Source of the DNA: an uncultured Oscillospiraceae bacterium
GTDB taxonomy: Bacteria > Bacillota > Clostridia > Oscillospirales > Acutalibacteraceae
Direction: 5' to 3'
DNA: 10,481 nt
Assembly: GCA_900546735.1 (NCBI GenBank)
Contig: URDW01000071.1
Location: 1-10,481, forward strand
This document shows positions 1-6,357 of this stretch, piece by piece. Position 1 is the stretch's first letter. Each line of letters opens with the position of its first letter. The notes under the pieces are model-generated. The model did no database searches. It saw only the letters and a list, made by a program, of their open reading frames with translations, and was not told where the DNA came from. Made by a program: the position numbers and the translations under genes.

Positions 1-2
1 GG

Positions 3-137
3 ATGCCTTTTGCACAGGGAAATAAAAAAGGCATCACGAATGATACGCAGCTTGCCCCGACGAAGCGCACTTTCGGCTTTTCATTCAGGAAAAAATAAAA
101 GCCGGAACAAGCGATACGAAACTTGTTCCGACGAAGC
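3..137. repeat. Two tandem copies of a ~71-bp structured unit
   Basis: Positions 3-66 and 74-137 align without gaps at an offset of 71 bases, with about 43 of 64 identical by hand count. The best conserved block is GATACG...CTTG..CCGACGAAGC (42-66 and 113-137). Each copy opens with an inverted repeat whose sequence differs but whose pairing is kept: ATGCCTTTT/AAAAGGCAT (3-11/26-34) and CGGCTTTT/AAAAGCCG (74-81/97-104). Copy 2 has a second 9-bp inverted repeat, CGGAACAAG/CTTGTTCCG (103-111/122-130). The left contig edge cuts the array, so more copies may lie outside. Its nature is unknown: a dispersed intergenic repeat or a structured RNA are both possible. Confidence 0.6.
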
Positions 138-221
138 AGGCCGCAAAACCACCTTCGCTCCAGCCGCCATCCTTCACCCTGCCGGCCGGGCATAGTCATT
201 TTGACCTGGTTCTTTTTCAAT
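138..221. other. Non-coding spacer between the repeat and the XRE operator
   Basis: I see no gene here. Short open frames on both strands run through from the repeat and lack ribosome sites or recognisable protein sequence. A TTGACC at 201-206 could act as a -35 element for a promoter whose -10 (TATACC, 223-228, 16-bp spacing) falls inside the first operator half-site. Confidence 0.4.
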
Positions 222-265
222 ATATACCAAAACGGCATATTTGTCAATATGCCATTTCGGTATAT
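222..265. promoter_or_regulatory. Four-half-site palindromic operator upstream of xre
   Basis: Two 19-bp near-palindromes lie head to tail: ATATACC-N5-GGCATAT (222-240) and ATATGCC-N5-GGTATAT (247-265). Together they form a larger inverted repeat: 222-241 matches the reverse complement of 246-265 at 18 of 20 bases, with a 4-base spacer. All four half-sites read ATATRCC, and the two palindrome centres are 25 bp apart. The array overlaps the likely promoter and lies 26 bp before the XRE start codon. That is the classic arrangement for autoregulation by a dimer or tetramer of an XRE protein. Binding by the adjacent gene product is inferred. Confidence 0.75.
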
Positions 266-268
266 CAT
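241..268 (+). promoter_or_regulatory. Candidate promoter of the XRE gene
   Basis: The -35 TTGTCA (241-246) lies between the two operator palindromes, and the -10 TATCAT (263-268) follows after 16 bp, overlapping the second palindrome. A better -10 match, TATAAT (268-273), has no well-spaced -35. Occupied operators would cover either promoter. Confidence 0.5.
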
Positions 269-291
269 ATAATAACAACGGTGAAGCCGTT

Positions 292-504
292 ATGAATTTA
301 CGAATCAAAGATCTGCGCGAGGACCGTGATCTGCGGCAAAAGGATCTGGCGGCCGTTTTGCAGTGCTCGCAGGAATGTTATTCGCGCTATGAAAACGGCC
401 AGCGCGAACTGCCTTTAAATCTGCTGTGCCGTCTGGCCGAGTTCTACGGCACCAGCACGGACTATCTGCTTGGCCTTACCGACGATCCGCGCCGCTATTG
501 GTAA
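292..504 (+). CDS. Small XRE-family (Cro/CI-type) transcriptional regulator
   Basis: A 70-aa protein that is almost entirely one HTH_3 (Cro/CI) DNA-binding domain. Helix-turn-helix residues lie at about 14-40 (RQKDLAAVLQCSQECYSRYENG). The tail (RLAEFYGTSTDYLLGLTD) is the usual end of single-domain clostridial XRE repressors. I chose ATG 292 over an upstream TTG at 241 because the domain begins there and 241 lies inside the operator. The ribosome site is weak: GGTGA at 280-284, within a small inverted repeat AACGG/CCGTT (277-281/287-291). There is no effector or protease domain. The gene stands alone, convergent with the Nudix-GNAT gene, and its operator suggests it represses itself. Other targets are unknown. 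The family call is sure; the role is inferred. Confidence 0.9.
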   Translation: MNLRIKDLREDRDLRQKDLAAVLQCSQECYSRYENGQRELPLNLLCRLAEFYGTSTDYLLGLTDDPRRYW

Positions 505-506
505 CC

Positions 507-537
507 AAAATGCGCCCTGTTTTGCAGGGCGCATTTT
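507..537. terminator. Bidirectional intrinsic terminator between convergent genes
   Basis: A perfect stem TGCGCCCTG/CAGGGCGCA (511-519/525-533) with a 5-nt loop is flanked by AAAA (507-510) and TTTTT (534-538), so it gives a U-tract in both directions. It sits just after the xre stop codon and 10 bases past the end of the minus-strand Nudix-GNAT gene, and can serve both. Confidence 0.9.
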
Positions 538-547
538 TCCGTGTTGT

Positions 548-1549
548 TTATTTTTGTGCCAAAGCGCTCTGCGGTGTGCGGTGCTTTTCCATTTCAAAAC
601 AGACAAGCGCACAGCCGGCGCGCGTGACTGTAATGCCTTTTACCGTGCGGTAGCCGTATTTTTCAAAAAACGGCTTGGCCGTTTTGGAGGCGCGCACCCG
701 AATGGTTTCGGCCGGGCAGGCCGCCTCCAGCGCCTGCAGCATCCGCCGCCCCAGTGAGCAGCCGGCAAAATCTTTTTGCACATACAGGCAGTCCAGATAG
801 CCGTCTTCATAGATATTGCCGAACGCGGTGATTTTACCGTTTGCACGGGCGCAAAGGGCCGTGCTCTCCCAAAACCGGGCGCTCCAGGCCGGCAGATCGG
901 TCTCGTGCGGCGCCCAGGCGTCACGCTCGGCGCGGTGGTAATCACGTTTGCACACTTCGTGCACCGTGTCGTAAAACAGGGCGTAGAGCTCTTTTTCGTC
1001 GCCCGGGCGGATCGGTGTGATCTCCGGCATTAGGTAACATTTTACCTTTTTGTATTCTTCGGACAAAATGCAGCAGGTGCGGCTGCCGACCAGCTTGTCG
1101 GCTTCTGCCGTGTCCAGCCACTGCACCGCACTGATCTCTTCGGCCTGAAATGTGATTTCGGGCTGTTCGTCCATCTGCAGCAGGTAGATGCAGCATTTCT
1201 CGTTGGAAACAAAGGGCTTTTCGCCGCTTTGCACCACGCAAAGGTCTTCCACGGCAATATATTCGAGCTGATCGTGGCGCACGGTCAGCCCAAGCTCTTC
1301 GGCAAGCTCGCGCAGCGCTGCTTTGCGCCAGGTTTCGCCGGCGTCTACATGGCCGGTGCAGCCGGCGTCCCACAGTCCCGGAAAGCTGTCCTTGTCGGCC
1401 CGGCGCTTTTGAAACAGAAATTTGCCGCCGGCATATACCCAAATGTGTACGCTTTTGTGCCAGTCGCCGTCGCGGTGCACGGCCTCGCGCGTTTTCCAAA
1501 GGCCGGTCTCGCGGCCGTTTGGCGTAATGACGTCAAAATATTCGGCCAT
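548..1549 (-). CDS. Nudix hydrolase - GNAT acetyltransferase fusion protein
   Basis: A 333-aa two-domain protein. Residues 1 to ~170 are a Nudix domain of the IPP-isomerase/YfcD-like type with an intact Nudix box at 66-88 (G66...E72...RELAEELGL at 80-88), including the metal-binding REXXEE glutamates, so it should cleave a nucleoside-diphosphate-linked substrate. Residues ~174-333 are a GNAT domain like YafP (FYDTVHEVCKRDY, GYLDCLYV, AKPFFEKYGY). Its acetyl-CoA loop is unusual: the expected Q/R-x-x-G-x-G reads A-G-C-S-L-G. I chose ATG 1549 because GGAGGA lies 4 nt upstream (1554-1559); two upstream ATGs lack such a site. It follows proS by 48 bp with a hairpin between, and may be cotranscribed. 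Fusion may couple hydrolysis and acetylation in a repair or detoxification step, but the substrate is not visible. Confidence 0.88.
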   Translation of the reverse strand: MAEYFDVITPNGRETGLWKTREAVHRDGDWHKSVHIWVYAGGKFLFQKRRADKDSFPGLWDAGCTGHVDAGETWRKAALRELAEELGLTVRHDQLEYIAVEDLCVVQSGEKPFVSNEKCCIYLLQMDEQPEITFQAEEISAVQWLDTAEADKLVGSRTCCILSEEYKKVKCYLMPEITPIRPGDEKELYALFYDTVHEVCKRDYHRAERDAWAPHETDLPAWSARFWESTALCARANGKITAFGNIYEDGYLDCLYVQKDFAGCSLGRRMLQALEAACPAETIRVRASKTAKPFFEKYGYRTVKGITVTRAGCALVCFEMEKHRTPQSALAQK

Positions 1550-1566
1550 TTTGTCCTCCATAAGCA

Positions 1567-1589
1567 CGGCCCGGCAAAACGCCGGGCCG
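1567..1589 (-). other. GC-rich hairpin between proS and the Nudix-GNAT gene
   Basis: A perfect 9-bp stem CGGCCCGGC/GCCGGGCCG (1567-1575/1581-1589) with a 5-nt loop lies 8 bases after the proS stop codon. On the minus strand it is followed by TGCTTA, not a U-tract, so it is a poor intrinsic terminator. It may protect the proS 3' end or partly reduce read-through into the downstream gene, whose ribosome site begins 8 bases further on. Confidence 0.6.
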
Positions 1590-1597
1590 CTTTGTGT

Positions 1598-3406
1598 TTA
1601 TTCTATGTTGTTGAGTGCAGCCAGCGCGGCTTTTACGTCGGCGGCCACGGTCTTTGCCGCTTCGTCCGGCGCCAGGTCGGCCGTCACGGTCTTTTCGGGG
1701 TCCACGTTCAGCCGGGTGTATTCCACGGCGCCGCGGCCCAGTGTTTTGGGGCTGACCAGAATGCGCATCGGCACGCCCATCAGGTCGGCGTCGCTCAGCA
1801 TGGAGCCAACGCTGACGGCGCGGTCGTCATAAAGCACTTCCACACCCAGGTCCTGCAGCTCTTTGTACAGGCGGTCGGCCATGGCGTGCACTTCTTCGTT
1901 CTTCGCGGCGTTCAGCGCGCAAAGCTGCACCTGCCACGGGGCGATCGTCATCGGCCACACCGGGAACCAGCTGGTCACTTCTTTGCCGGCCTTTTTGTCA
2001 AAACGGGTGCGGCTGTAGCGCCTTGCCTCGCATACGGAGGCCACCAGCCGCCCCACGCCGATGCCGTAGCAGCCCATGATGGGGTGCTTCTGCGTGTTGT
2101 CGCGGTCGGTGTAGGTCATGTCCATGGCCTCGGTGTACTTGGTGCCCAGCTGGAAGATGTTGCCCACTTCAATACCGTTTTGAATGGTGATCGTCTTTTT
2201 GCCGCACTGCGGGCAGATGCCGCCGGCGGTGATGCGTGCCACGTCCGTATACACGGCGTTTGGGCAGTCGCGCTCCATGTTCAGGCCGGTGTAGTGGTAG
2301 CCGGGCTTGTTCGCGCCGCAGACGAGCGCCGGGGCGCTTTGCAGGCTGCGGTCGTAGACCACGTCGCAGTCGGCGCGCAGGCCGACCGGGCCGATGAAAC
2401 CAGCGTCAAAGTCGGCATCGCTGATGTCTTCGGCCGGGTAGATGTCGGAGCCGATCGCGTTTCTGAGCTTCGTTTCGTTGACCTCCAGGTCGCCGCGGAT
2501 GAATACGGCCACGAACCGGTCGTTGTCTTTGCGGCGGTAGACCACGGCCTTGCATGAGGCGGCGGGGTCCGCGTGCAGGTAACGGCAAACGTCGGCGATC
2601 GTCTTTTGCTCGGGTGTTTCCACCTCGGTCAGCGGGGCGGTCTCGCCGTTTAGCTTGTCGCAAATGCACTCGGCCGCTTCCATGTTGGCCTTGTAGCCGC
2701 ATTCGGGGCAGATGGCAATGGTGTCTTCGCCGATGCCGGTCAGCAGCATGAATTCGTGCGAAACGGAGCCGCCCATCATGCCGGAGTCGCTCTTGACGGC
2801 AATGACTTCAGGAATGCCGGCGCGCGCAAAAATACGCTCGTAGGCGTGGTAAGCGCGCTCGTAGTACGCCTCCAGATCCTCCTGCGAGGTGTGGAAGGAG
2901 TACGCGTCTTTCATGGTGAATTCGCGCACGCGGATCAGACCGGCGCGCGAGCGCGGTTCGTCGCGGAACTTGGTCTGGATCTGGTAGATCATAAACGGGT
3001 AGTCGCTGTAGGACGAGGCGGCGTTGTTTGCCAGGTGCACGGCCGCTTCCTCGTGTGTCATGCCCAGCACCATGTTGTATTCGTCCTGCCCGTTTTTGGC
3101 GTTTTTGCCGCTGCGGTCGGCAAAGCGCACCATTTCGCTGCCGATGGAGTAGTAACGGCCGCTGCTTTTCCACAGCGCCGCCGGCATGACGACCGGGAAG
3201 AGCACTTCCTGCCCGTCGATGCGGTCCATCTCTTCGCGGATGATGGCTTCTATTTTTCGGGTGATGCGCCTGGCCGGCGTGTACAGCGAGTAAATGCCGC
3301 TGCCCACCTGCTTCATGTAGGCGCCTTTTGTCATGATTTTCTGGCTTTCGCAGTCGCCGTCGGCCACGGTCTCCACCGTTTTGCCGAGCAAGTCTTTCAC
3401 TTTCAT
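1598..3406 (-). CDS. proS: Prolyl-tRNA synthetase (bacterial type with INS editing domain)
   Basis: This cytoplasmic class II aminoacyl-tRNA synthetase charges tRNA-Pro and is essential for translation. The 602-aa protein fits the bacterial long form. Catalytic landmarks: the MTHEE loop at 116-120, motif 2 around 146-163 (KFRDEPRSRAGLIRVREF), and motif 3 at 445-453 (GCYGIGVGR). Between motifs 2 and 3, roughly 240-410, sits a YbaK-like INS domain, which in the family removes mischarged Ala (SCKAVVY, GPVGLRAD). CPECG (233-237) and CPQCG (398-402) flank the insertion. The C-terminal ~125 residues are the anticodon-binding domain (YDDRAVSVGSM). ATG 3406 was chosen over upstream starts because the family begins MKV-LLGKT and GGAGGA precedes it by 9 nt. 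It has its own promoter, is divergent from the lipoprotein operon, and leads into the Nudix-GNAT gene. Confidence 0.97.
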   Translation of the reverse strand: MKVKDLLGKTVETVADGDCESQKIMTKGAYMKQVGSGIYSLYTPARRITRKIEAIIREEMDRIDGQEVLFPVVMPAALWKSSGRYYSIGSEMVRFADRSGKNAKNGQDEYNMVLGMTHEEAAVHLANNAASSYSDYPFMIYQIQTKFRDEPRSRAGLIRVREFTMKDAYSFHTSQEDLEAYYERAYHAYERIFARAGIPEVIAVKSDSGMMGGSVSHEFMLLTGIGEDTIAICPECGYKANMEAAECICDKLNGETAPLTEVETPEQKTIADVCRYLHADPAASCKAVVYRRKDNDRFVAVFIRGDLEVNETKLRNAIGSDIYPAEDISDADFDAGFIGPVGLRADCDVVYDRSLQSAPALVCGANKPGYHYTGLNMERDCPNAVYTDVARITAGGICPQCGKKTITIQNGIEVGNIFQLGTKYTEAMDMTYTDRDNTQKHPIMGCYGIGVGRLVASVCEARRYSRTRFDKKAGKEVTSWFPVWPMTIAPWQVQLCALNAAKNEEVHAMADRLYKELQDLGVEVLYDDRAVSVGSMLSDADLMGVPMRILVSPKTLGRGAVEYTRLNVDPEKTVTADLAPDEAAKTVAADVKAALAALNNIE

Positions 3407-3465
3407 CTTCTTCAGTCCTCCGCGCCGCAGCGGCAGTGTGCAGTTTCGCCGCGGCATATAGATTA

Positions 3466-3494
3466 AATATAGCAAATCCCCGCGCCTTTGTCAA
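3466..3494 (-). promoter_or_regulatory. Sigma-A promoter of proS
   Basis: On the minus strand, a perfect -35 TTGACA (3489-3494), a 17-bp spacer and -10 TATATT (3466-3471). Transcription should start near 3459, giving a leader of about 50 nt that contains GC-rich inverted segments (GCCGCGGC, GCCGCTGCGGC) before the GGAGGA site. That leader is too short for a T-box. Confidence 0.85.
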
Positions 3495-3533
3495 TTCCTG
3501 CCGGGCGCGGAAAATGTTCCTTTTCACGCATGC

Positions 3534-3562
3534 TTTACTTTTTGCGCCGGATACGTTAAAAT
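3534..3562 (+). promoter_or_regulatory. Promoter of the lipoprotein - DUF308 operon
   Basis: TTTACT (3534-3539), a 17-bp spacer and TAAAAT (3557-3562), followed by a ~35-nt leader and GAGGG (3594-3598), 6 nt before the ATG. It points away from the proS promoter 40 bp to the left. Confidence 0.7.
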
Positions 3563-3604
3563 AGGGGCATTACTTATTACGATTTAAGGATATGAGGGAT
3601 AAAA

Positions 3605-4330
3605 ATGAAGGCAAAGCAAAAAATCATCTGCCTGCTGCTGTGCGTGACCGCGGCCGCAGGGCTGGCCGCCTGCTCGAAAGATACGGCAGGCGTCGGCAAC
3701 GACTATGTGAAATTCGGCTTTTCAGACGGCGTCATCGGCGGTGACGAGGAGACCGAGGAGGGCGAAACGACAACGGCGCCCGAAACCGCGCCGTGGAGCC
3801 AGGTCACGACTACACAAAAGGCGACGTACCCGAATGTGAACGAAAACGCCAGCCACCCGATGCAGACCACGGCTGCGCCGTATGAGGGCGAGACCAAGGC
3901 GGGTGTAAAGCCGCAGACCACGGCCGCCGTCAAGGGCAGCTTTACGGTGCCGCAGGCAAAGGCCGATCTGTTTGTAAAGGCTTACAAGGACCTGGTCGGC
4001 GGTTCGCTTAAAACGCCGAACCAGACCGACAGCGCGCACAACATTTATTTTTCCTCTGCCTACAAAGTGTATTTTTATTTCACAAAGGCAGATATTAATA
4101 CATATGGTGTAAATGCGTACCCGGTCGGCATGCGCGGCGCGATCGGCGATTTGATCGACGGCGCGTCTTACCTGGACTACACGCAGTTTGTGGCGCAGTT
4201 CGGCACGGCGGCCGTTTCGTCCATGACGTATGACGTCGGCAGCTTCCGCATCACGTTCACCGGGCGGGACCTGAATAACACGAAAAACATGCAGGTCACG
4301 GGCTTTACGATGCTGCGCACCGACCTGTAA
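3605..4330 (+). CDS. Uncharacterised lipoprotein with Thr/Glu-rich linker
   Basis: A 241-aa exported protein of unknown function. Residues 1-23 are a lipoprotein signal peptide: Lys-rich n-region, hydrophobic stretch, and lipobox LAAC with Cys23 as the predicted lipidated residue, so it should be anchored outside the cytoplasmic membrane. Residues ~45-112 are a low-complexity linker rich in Thr, Glu, Pro and Ala (EGETTTAPETAP, VTTTQKAT, QTTAA), a flexible spacer. Residues ~113-241 look globular (TVPQAKADLFVKAYKDLVGG ... FRITFTGRDLNN) with alternating beta-like segments; I recognise no domain. The gene lies 21 bp before the DUF308 membrane protein gene, so the two are likely cotranscribed. A cell-surface or envelope role is inferred only from location. 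Confidence 0.8.
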   Translation: MKAKQKIICLLLCVTAAAGLAACSKDTAGVGNDYVKFGFSDGVIGGDEETEEGETTTAPETAPWSQVTTTQKATYPNVNENASHPMQTTAAPYEGETKAGVKPQTTAAVKGSFTVPQAKADLFVKAYKDLVGGSLKTPNQTDSAHNIYFSSAYKVYFYFTKADINTYGVNAYPVGMRGAIGDLIDGASYLDYTQFVAQFGTAAVSSMTYDVGSFRITFTGRDLNNTKNMQVTGFTMLRTDL

Positions 4331-4351
4331 TGCTGGTCTGGAGGGATCGGA

Positions 4352-4948
4352 ATGTTGGATATTTTAAAGGGCGCCAAAAAATTCAGCTTGTACATGGGGC
4401 TTGCCTCGCTGGTGGTCGGTGTTGTGCTTCTGGTGTTTCCGGCCATCACGGTCAAGACCATCTGCGTGCTCATCGGCATTTTGTGCATCGCCGCCGGCGT
4501 GGCGCTCATCATTTCTTTTGTCACGAACCACTCGTCGCTGCTTGCTTCGCTGGCCATCGTGCCGGGCGTTTTGCTGCTTGTCTTCGGCATTTTTCTTTGC
4601 GTGAAGAGCGAGGCGTTCGTTTCGGCCATGCAGATCATTTTGGGCGTGTACCTGATCGTGAAGGGCGCGGCCGACCTGTTTAAAGCGTTTGAGGTGCGGC
4701 GCTTCGGCGGCGCGTGGTGGCTGGGCGCCGTTACGGCGGCGCTCGTAGCGCTGGCCGGTTTTTTAATTGTGTTCAACCCCTTCGGCTCGGCCGTGGCCGT
4801 CACCCGGCTGACCGGCGCGGCGTTCGTGGTGTACGCCGTGATCGACATTTTTGTGTATTTTCGCTTTAAAAACGCAGAGCGCGACGTAAAAAACGACGCA
4901 AACACCGTGTATACGCAAATGCCGGACGGCCGCGACGAACGGCATTGA
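4352..4948 (+). CDS. DUF308/HdeD-like integral membrane protein
   Basis: A 198-aa protein with six predicted membrane segments (about 12-29, 34-57, 63-84, 89-108, 121-141, 146-170) and a charged cytoplasm-type tail (KNAERDVKNDAN...). It has the internal repeat typical of DUF308, in which each unit starts with a helix ending in a Pro motif (VFPAIT at 28-33, VFNPFG at 140-145), followed by glycine-rich helices (LGVYLIVKGAADLFKAF). The family includes E. coli HdeD, linked to acid resistance, but its biochemical role is not established. The start is supported by GGAGGG 6 nt upstream (4340-4345). It is second in an operon with the lipoprotein. No obvious terminator follows; an AT-rich stretch lies at 4990-5025. 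Confidence 0.85.
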   Translation: MLDILKGAKKFSLYMGLASLVVGVVLLVFPAITVKTICVLIGILCIAAGVALIISFVTNHSSLLASLAIVPGVLLLVFGIFLCVKSEAFVSAMQIILGVYLIVKGAADLFKAFEVRRFGGAWWLGAVTAALVALAGFLIVFNPFGSAVAVTRLTGAAFVVYAVIDIFVYFRFKNAERDVKNDANTVYTQMPDGRDERH

Positions 4949-5192
4949 TCTGCGCCTGCGATCTGCCCGCAAGCTGTTTTCAAGAGTGTTCATTGGAATT
5001 TTTTTGAAAAAATCGTTATTTTTTTGACGCGCCGGGCAGGTCAATTTGTCAAACTTCCACAAACTTTTGCGCCTTGGCAAAAATGCCGCGAGAAAGCTTG
5101 ATTATTTGTTTTAAAGAGTATAAAATAATATAGGCAATAAAAGGGCGGCGCCCGGCTGCCCCGAAAGTCAAAAATATTTGGAGGTAATTCAA
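4949..5192 (+). promoter_or_regulatory. gap upstream region with sigma-A promoter
   Basis: A 244-bp non-coding region. The best promoter is TTGATT (5098-5103), a 17-bp spacer, and TAAAAT (5121-5126) in an AT-rich context. The roughly 60-nt leader holds a short GC inverted repeat, GGGC-ggc-GCCC (5143-5153), and ends in GGAGG (5180-5184), 8 nt before the ATG. The upstream part (4985-5030) has long T runs with a weak AT inverted repeat. I see no binding site I can name and no protein-coding signal. Confidence 0.65.
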
Positions 5193-6206
5193 ATGGTAAA
5201 AGTTGCTATTAACGGTTTTGGCCGTATCGGCCGTCTGGCATTCCGTCAGATGTTCGGCGCAGAAGGCTATGAAGTTGTTGCCATCAACGACCTGACAAGC
5301 CCCAAAATGCTTGCGCATCTTCTTAAGTACGATTCTTCGCAGGGCAAATATGCGCTGGCCGACAAAGTTTCCAGCACCGACGATTCCATCATCGTGGACG
5401 GTCAGGAAATCAAAATTTACAAAGAAGCCGACGCTTCCAACCTGCCCTGGGGCGAACTGGGCGTAGACGTTGTGCTGGAGTGCACCGGTTTCTACACCTC
5501 TAAGGCCAAGGCTGAGGCGCACATCAAAGCCGGCGCCCGCAAGGTCGTTATTTCCGCACCTGCCGGCAATGACCTGCCGACCATCGTTTACAACGTAAAC
5601 CACGACACACTGAAGCCCGAAGATACGGTTATCTCCGCTGCTTCCTGCACCACGAACTGCCTGGCTCCCATGGCAAAGGCCCTGAACGACTATGCCCCGA
5701 TCCAGAGCGGTATCATGGTTACGATCCACGCTTACACCGGCGACCAGATGACGCTGGACGGCCCGCAGAGAAAGGGCGACCTTCGTCGTTCCAGAGCGGC
5801 TGCTGTCAACATCGTTCCGAACTCCACCGGCGCTGCAAAAGCCATCGGCCTGGTCATTCCGGAACTGAACGGCAAACTCATCGGCTCCGCACAGCGCGTG
5901 CCCACCCCCACAGGCTCCACCACGATCCTGACGGCTGTTGTCAAGGGTGACGACATCACGGTTGAGGGCATCAACGCCGCTATGAAGGCTGCACAGACCG
6001 AGTCCTACGGCTACAACGAGGACGAGATCGTTTCCTCCGACATCGTCGGCATGCGTTACGGTTCTCTCTTCGATGCTACCCAGACCATGGTCAGCAAAGT
6101 GGAAGACGGCCTTTATGAGGTGCAGGTCGTTGCCTGGTATGACAACGAAAACAGCTACACCTCGCAGATGGTCAGAACCATCAAATACTTCTCTGAGCTT
6201 GGCTAA
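5193..6206 (+). CDS. gap: Type I glyceraldehyde-3-phosphate dehydrogenase
   Basis: This cytoplasmic homotetrameric enzyme of glycolysis oxidises glyceraldehyde-3-phosphate to 1,3-bisphosphoglycerate. At 337 aa it is full length. The N-terminal Rossmann motif is NGFGRIGR (7-14); D33 after IN indicates NAD rather than NADP preference. The catalytic cysteine is C152 in SCTTNC, with H179 (TIHAYTGDQ) as the general base. Phosphate-site segments DLRRSRAAA and STGAAKAIG, and the C-terminal WYDNENSY, are all present. ATG 5193 was chosen because GGAGG precedes it by 8 nt and the protein begins [14 protein letters not shown]. Codon use (GGT, GTT, GCT) differs from its GC-ending neighbours, as is usual for a very highly expressed gene. 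It is monocistronic, with no pgk or tpiA next to it. Confidence 0.98.
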   Translation: MVKVAINGFGRIGRLAFRQMFGAEGYEVVAINDLTSPKMLAHLLKYDSSQGKYALADKVSSTDDSIIVDGQEIKIYKEADASNLPWGELGVDVVLECTGFYTSKAKAEAHIKAGARKVVISAPAGNDLPTIVYNVNHDTLKPEDTVISAASCTTNCLAPMAKALNDYAPIQSGIMVTIHAYTGDQMTLDGPQRKGDLRRSRAAAVNIVPNSTGAAKAIGLVIPELNGKLIGSAQRVPTPTGSTTILTAVVKGDDITVEGINAAMKAAQTESYGYNEDEIVSSDIVGMRYGSLFDATQTMVSKVEDGLYEVQVVAWYDNENSYTSQMVRTIKYFSELG

Positions 6207-6222
6207 GAGAATAGCTGTATAT

Positions 6223-6253
6223 AAAAAGACGGAGCTTTGTGCTCCGTCTTTTT
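6223..6253. terminator. Strong terminator after gap, usable in both directions
   Basis: AAAAAGACGGAGC (6223-6235) and GCTCCGTCTTTTT (6241-6253) form a 13-bp stem with a 5-nt loop, 17 bases after the gap stop codon, and give a T7 tract on the plus strand. The A run on the left gives a U5 tract for minus-strand transcription, so it can also end the convergent EamA transcript. Confidence 0.95.
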
Positions 6254-6357
6254 TTGTTTTATAAAGTCGTTGCAGCCTGCCGCAGGGGCAAGGCGTGCAG
6301 CTGTACTTACGCCAGCCAAAAAAGCTGCCGCAAATGATGTGAGATTTATGCGAACGT

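Noticed and set aside
10..195. 61-codon plus-strand frame and a ~35-codon minus-strand frame across the left repeat
   Set aside because: The 71-bp period is not a multiple of three, so the repeat cannot keep a frame. No ribosome site was seen and structure is conserved better than sequence.
1229..2557. Long plus-strand open frame (442 codons) antisense to the Nudix-GNAT gene and proS
   Set aside because: It is composed of His/Ala/Val/Gly-rich antisense translation of GC-rich codons, spans two recognised genes on the other strand, and has no ribosome site or domain.
2756..3466. Plus-strand open frame antisense to the 5' half of proS
   Set aside because: Same antisense composition bias; the minus strand holds conserved prolyl-tRNA synthetase motifs throughout.
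3407..3494. T-box riboswitch upstream of proS
   Set aside because: The predicted transcript leader is only about 50 nt, with no specifier loop, T-box sequence or terminator stem.
4330..4683. Plus-strand open frame starting at a TAATG overlap with the lipoprotein stop
   Set aside because: The stop-start overlap is tempting, but the frame has low-quality Arg/His/Gly-rich sequence. The 4352 frame has a strong GGAGGG site and a clear DUF308 protein.
4985..5030. Terminator for the lipoprotein - DUF308 operon
   Set aside because: Only A/T runs able to pair weakly (TTTTTT with AAAAAA) are present; there is no GC stem before a T tract.
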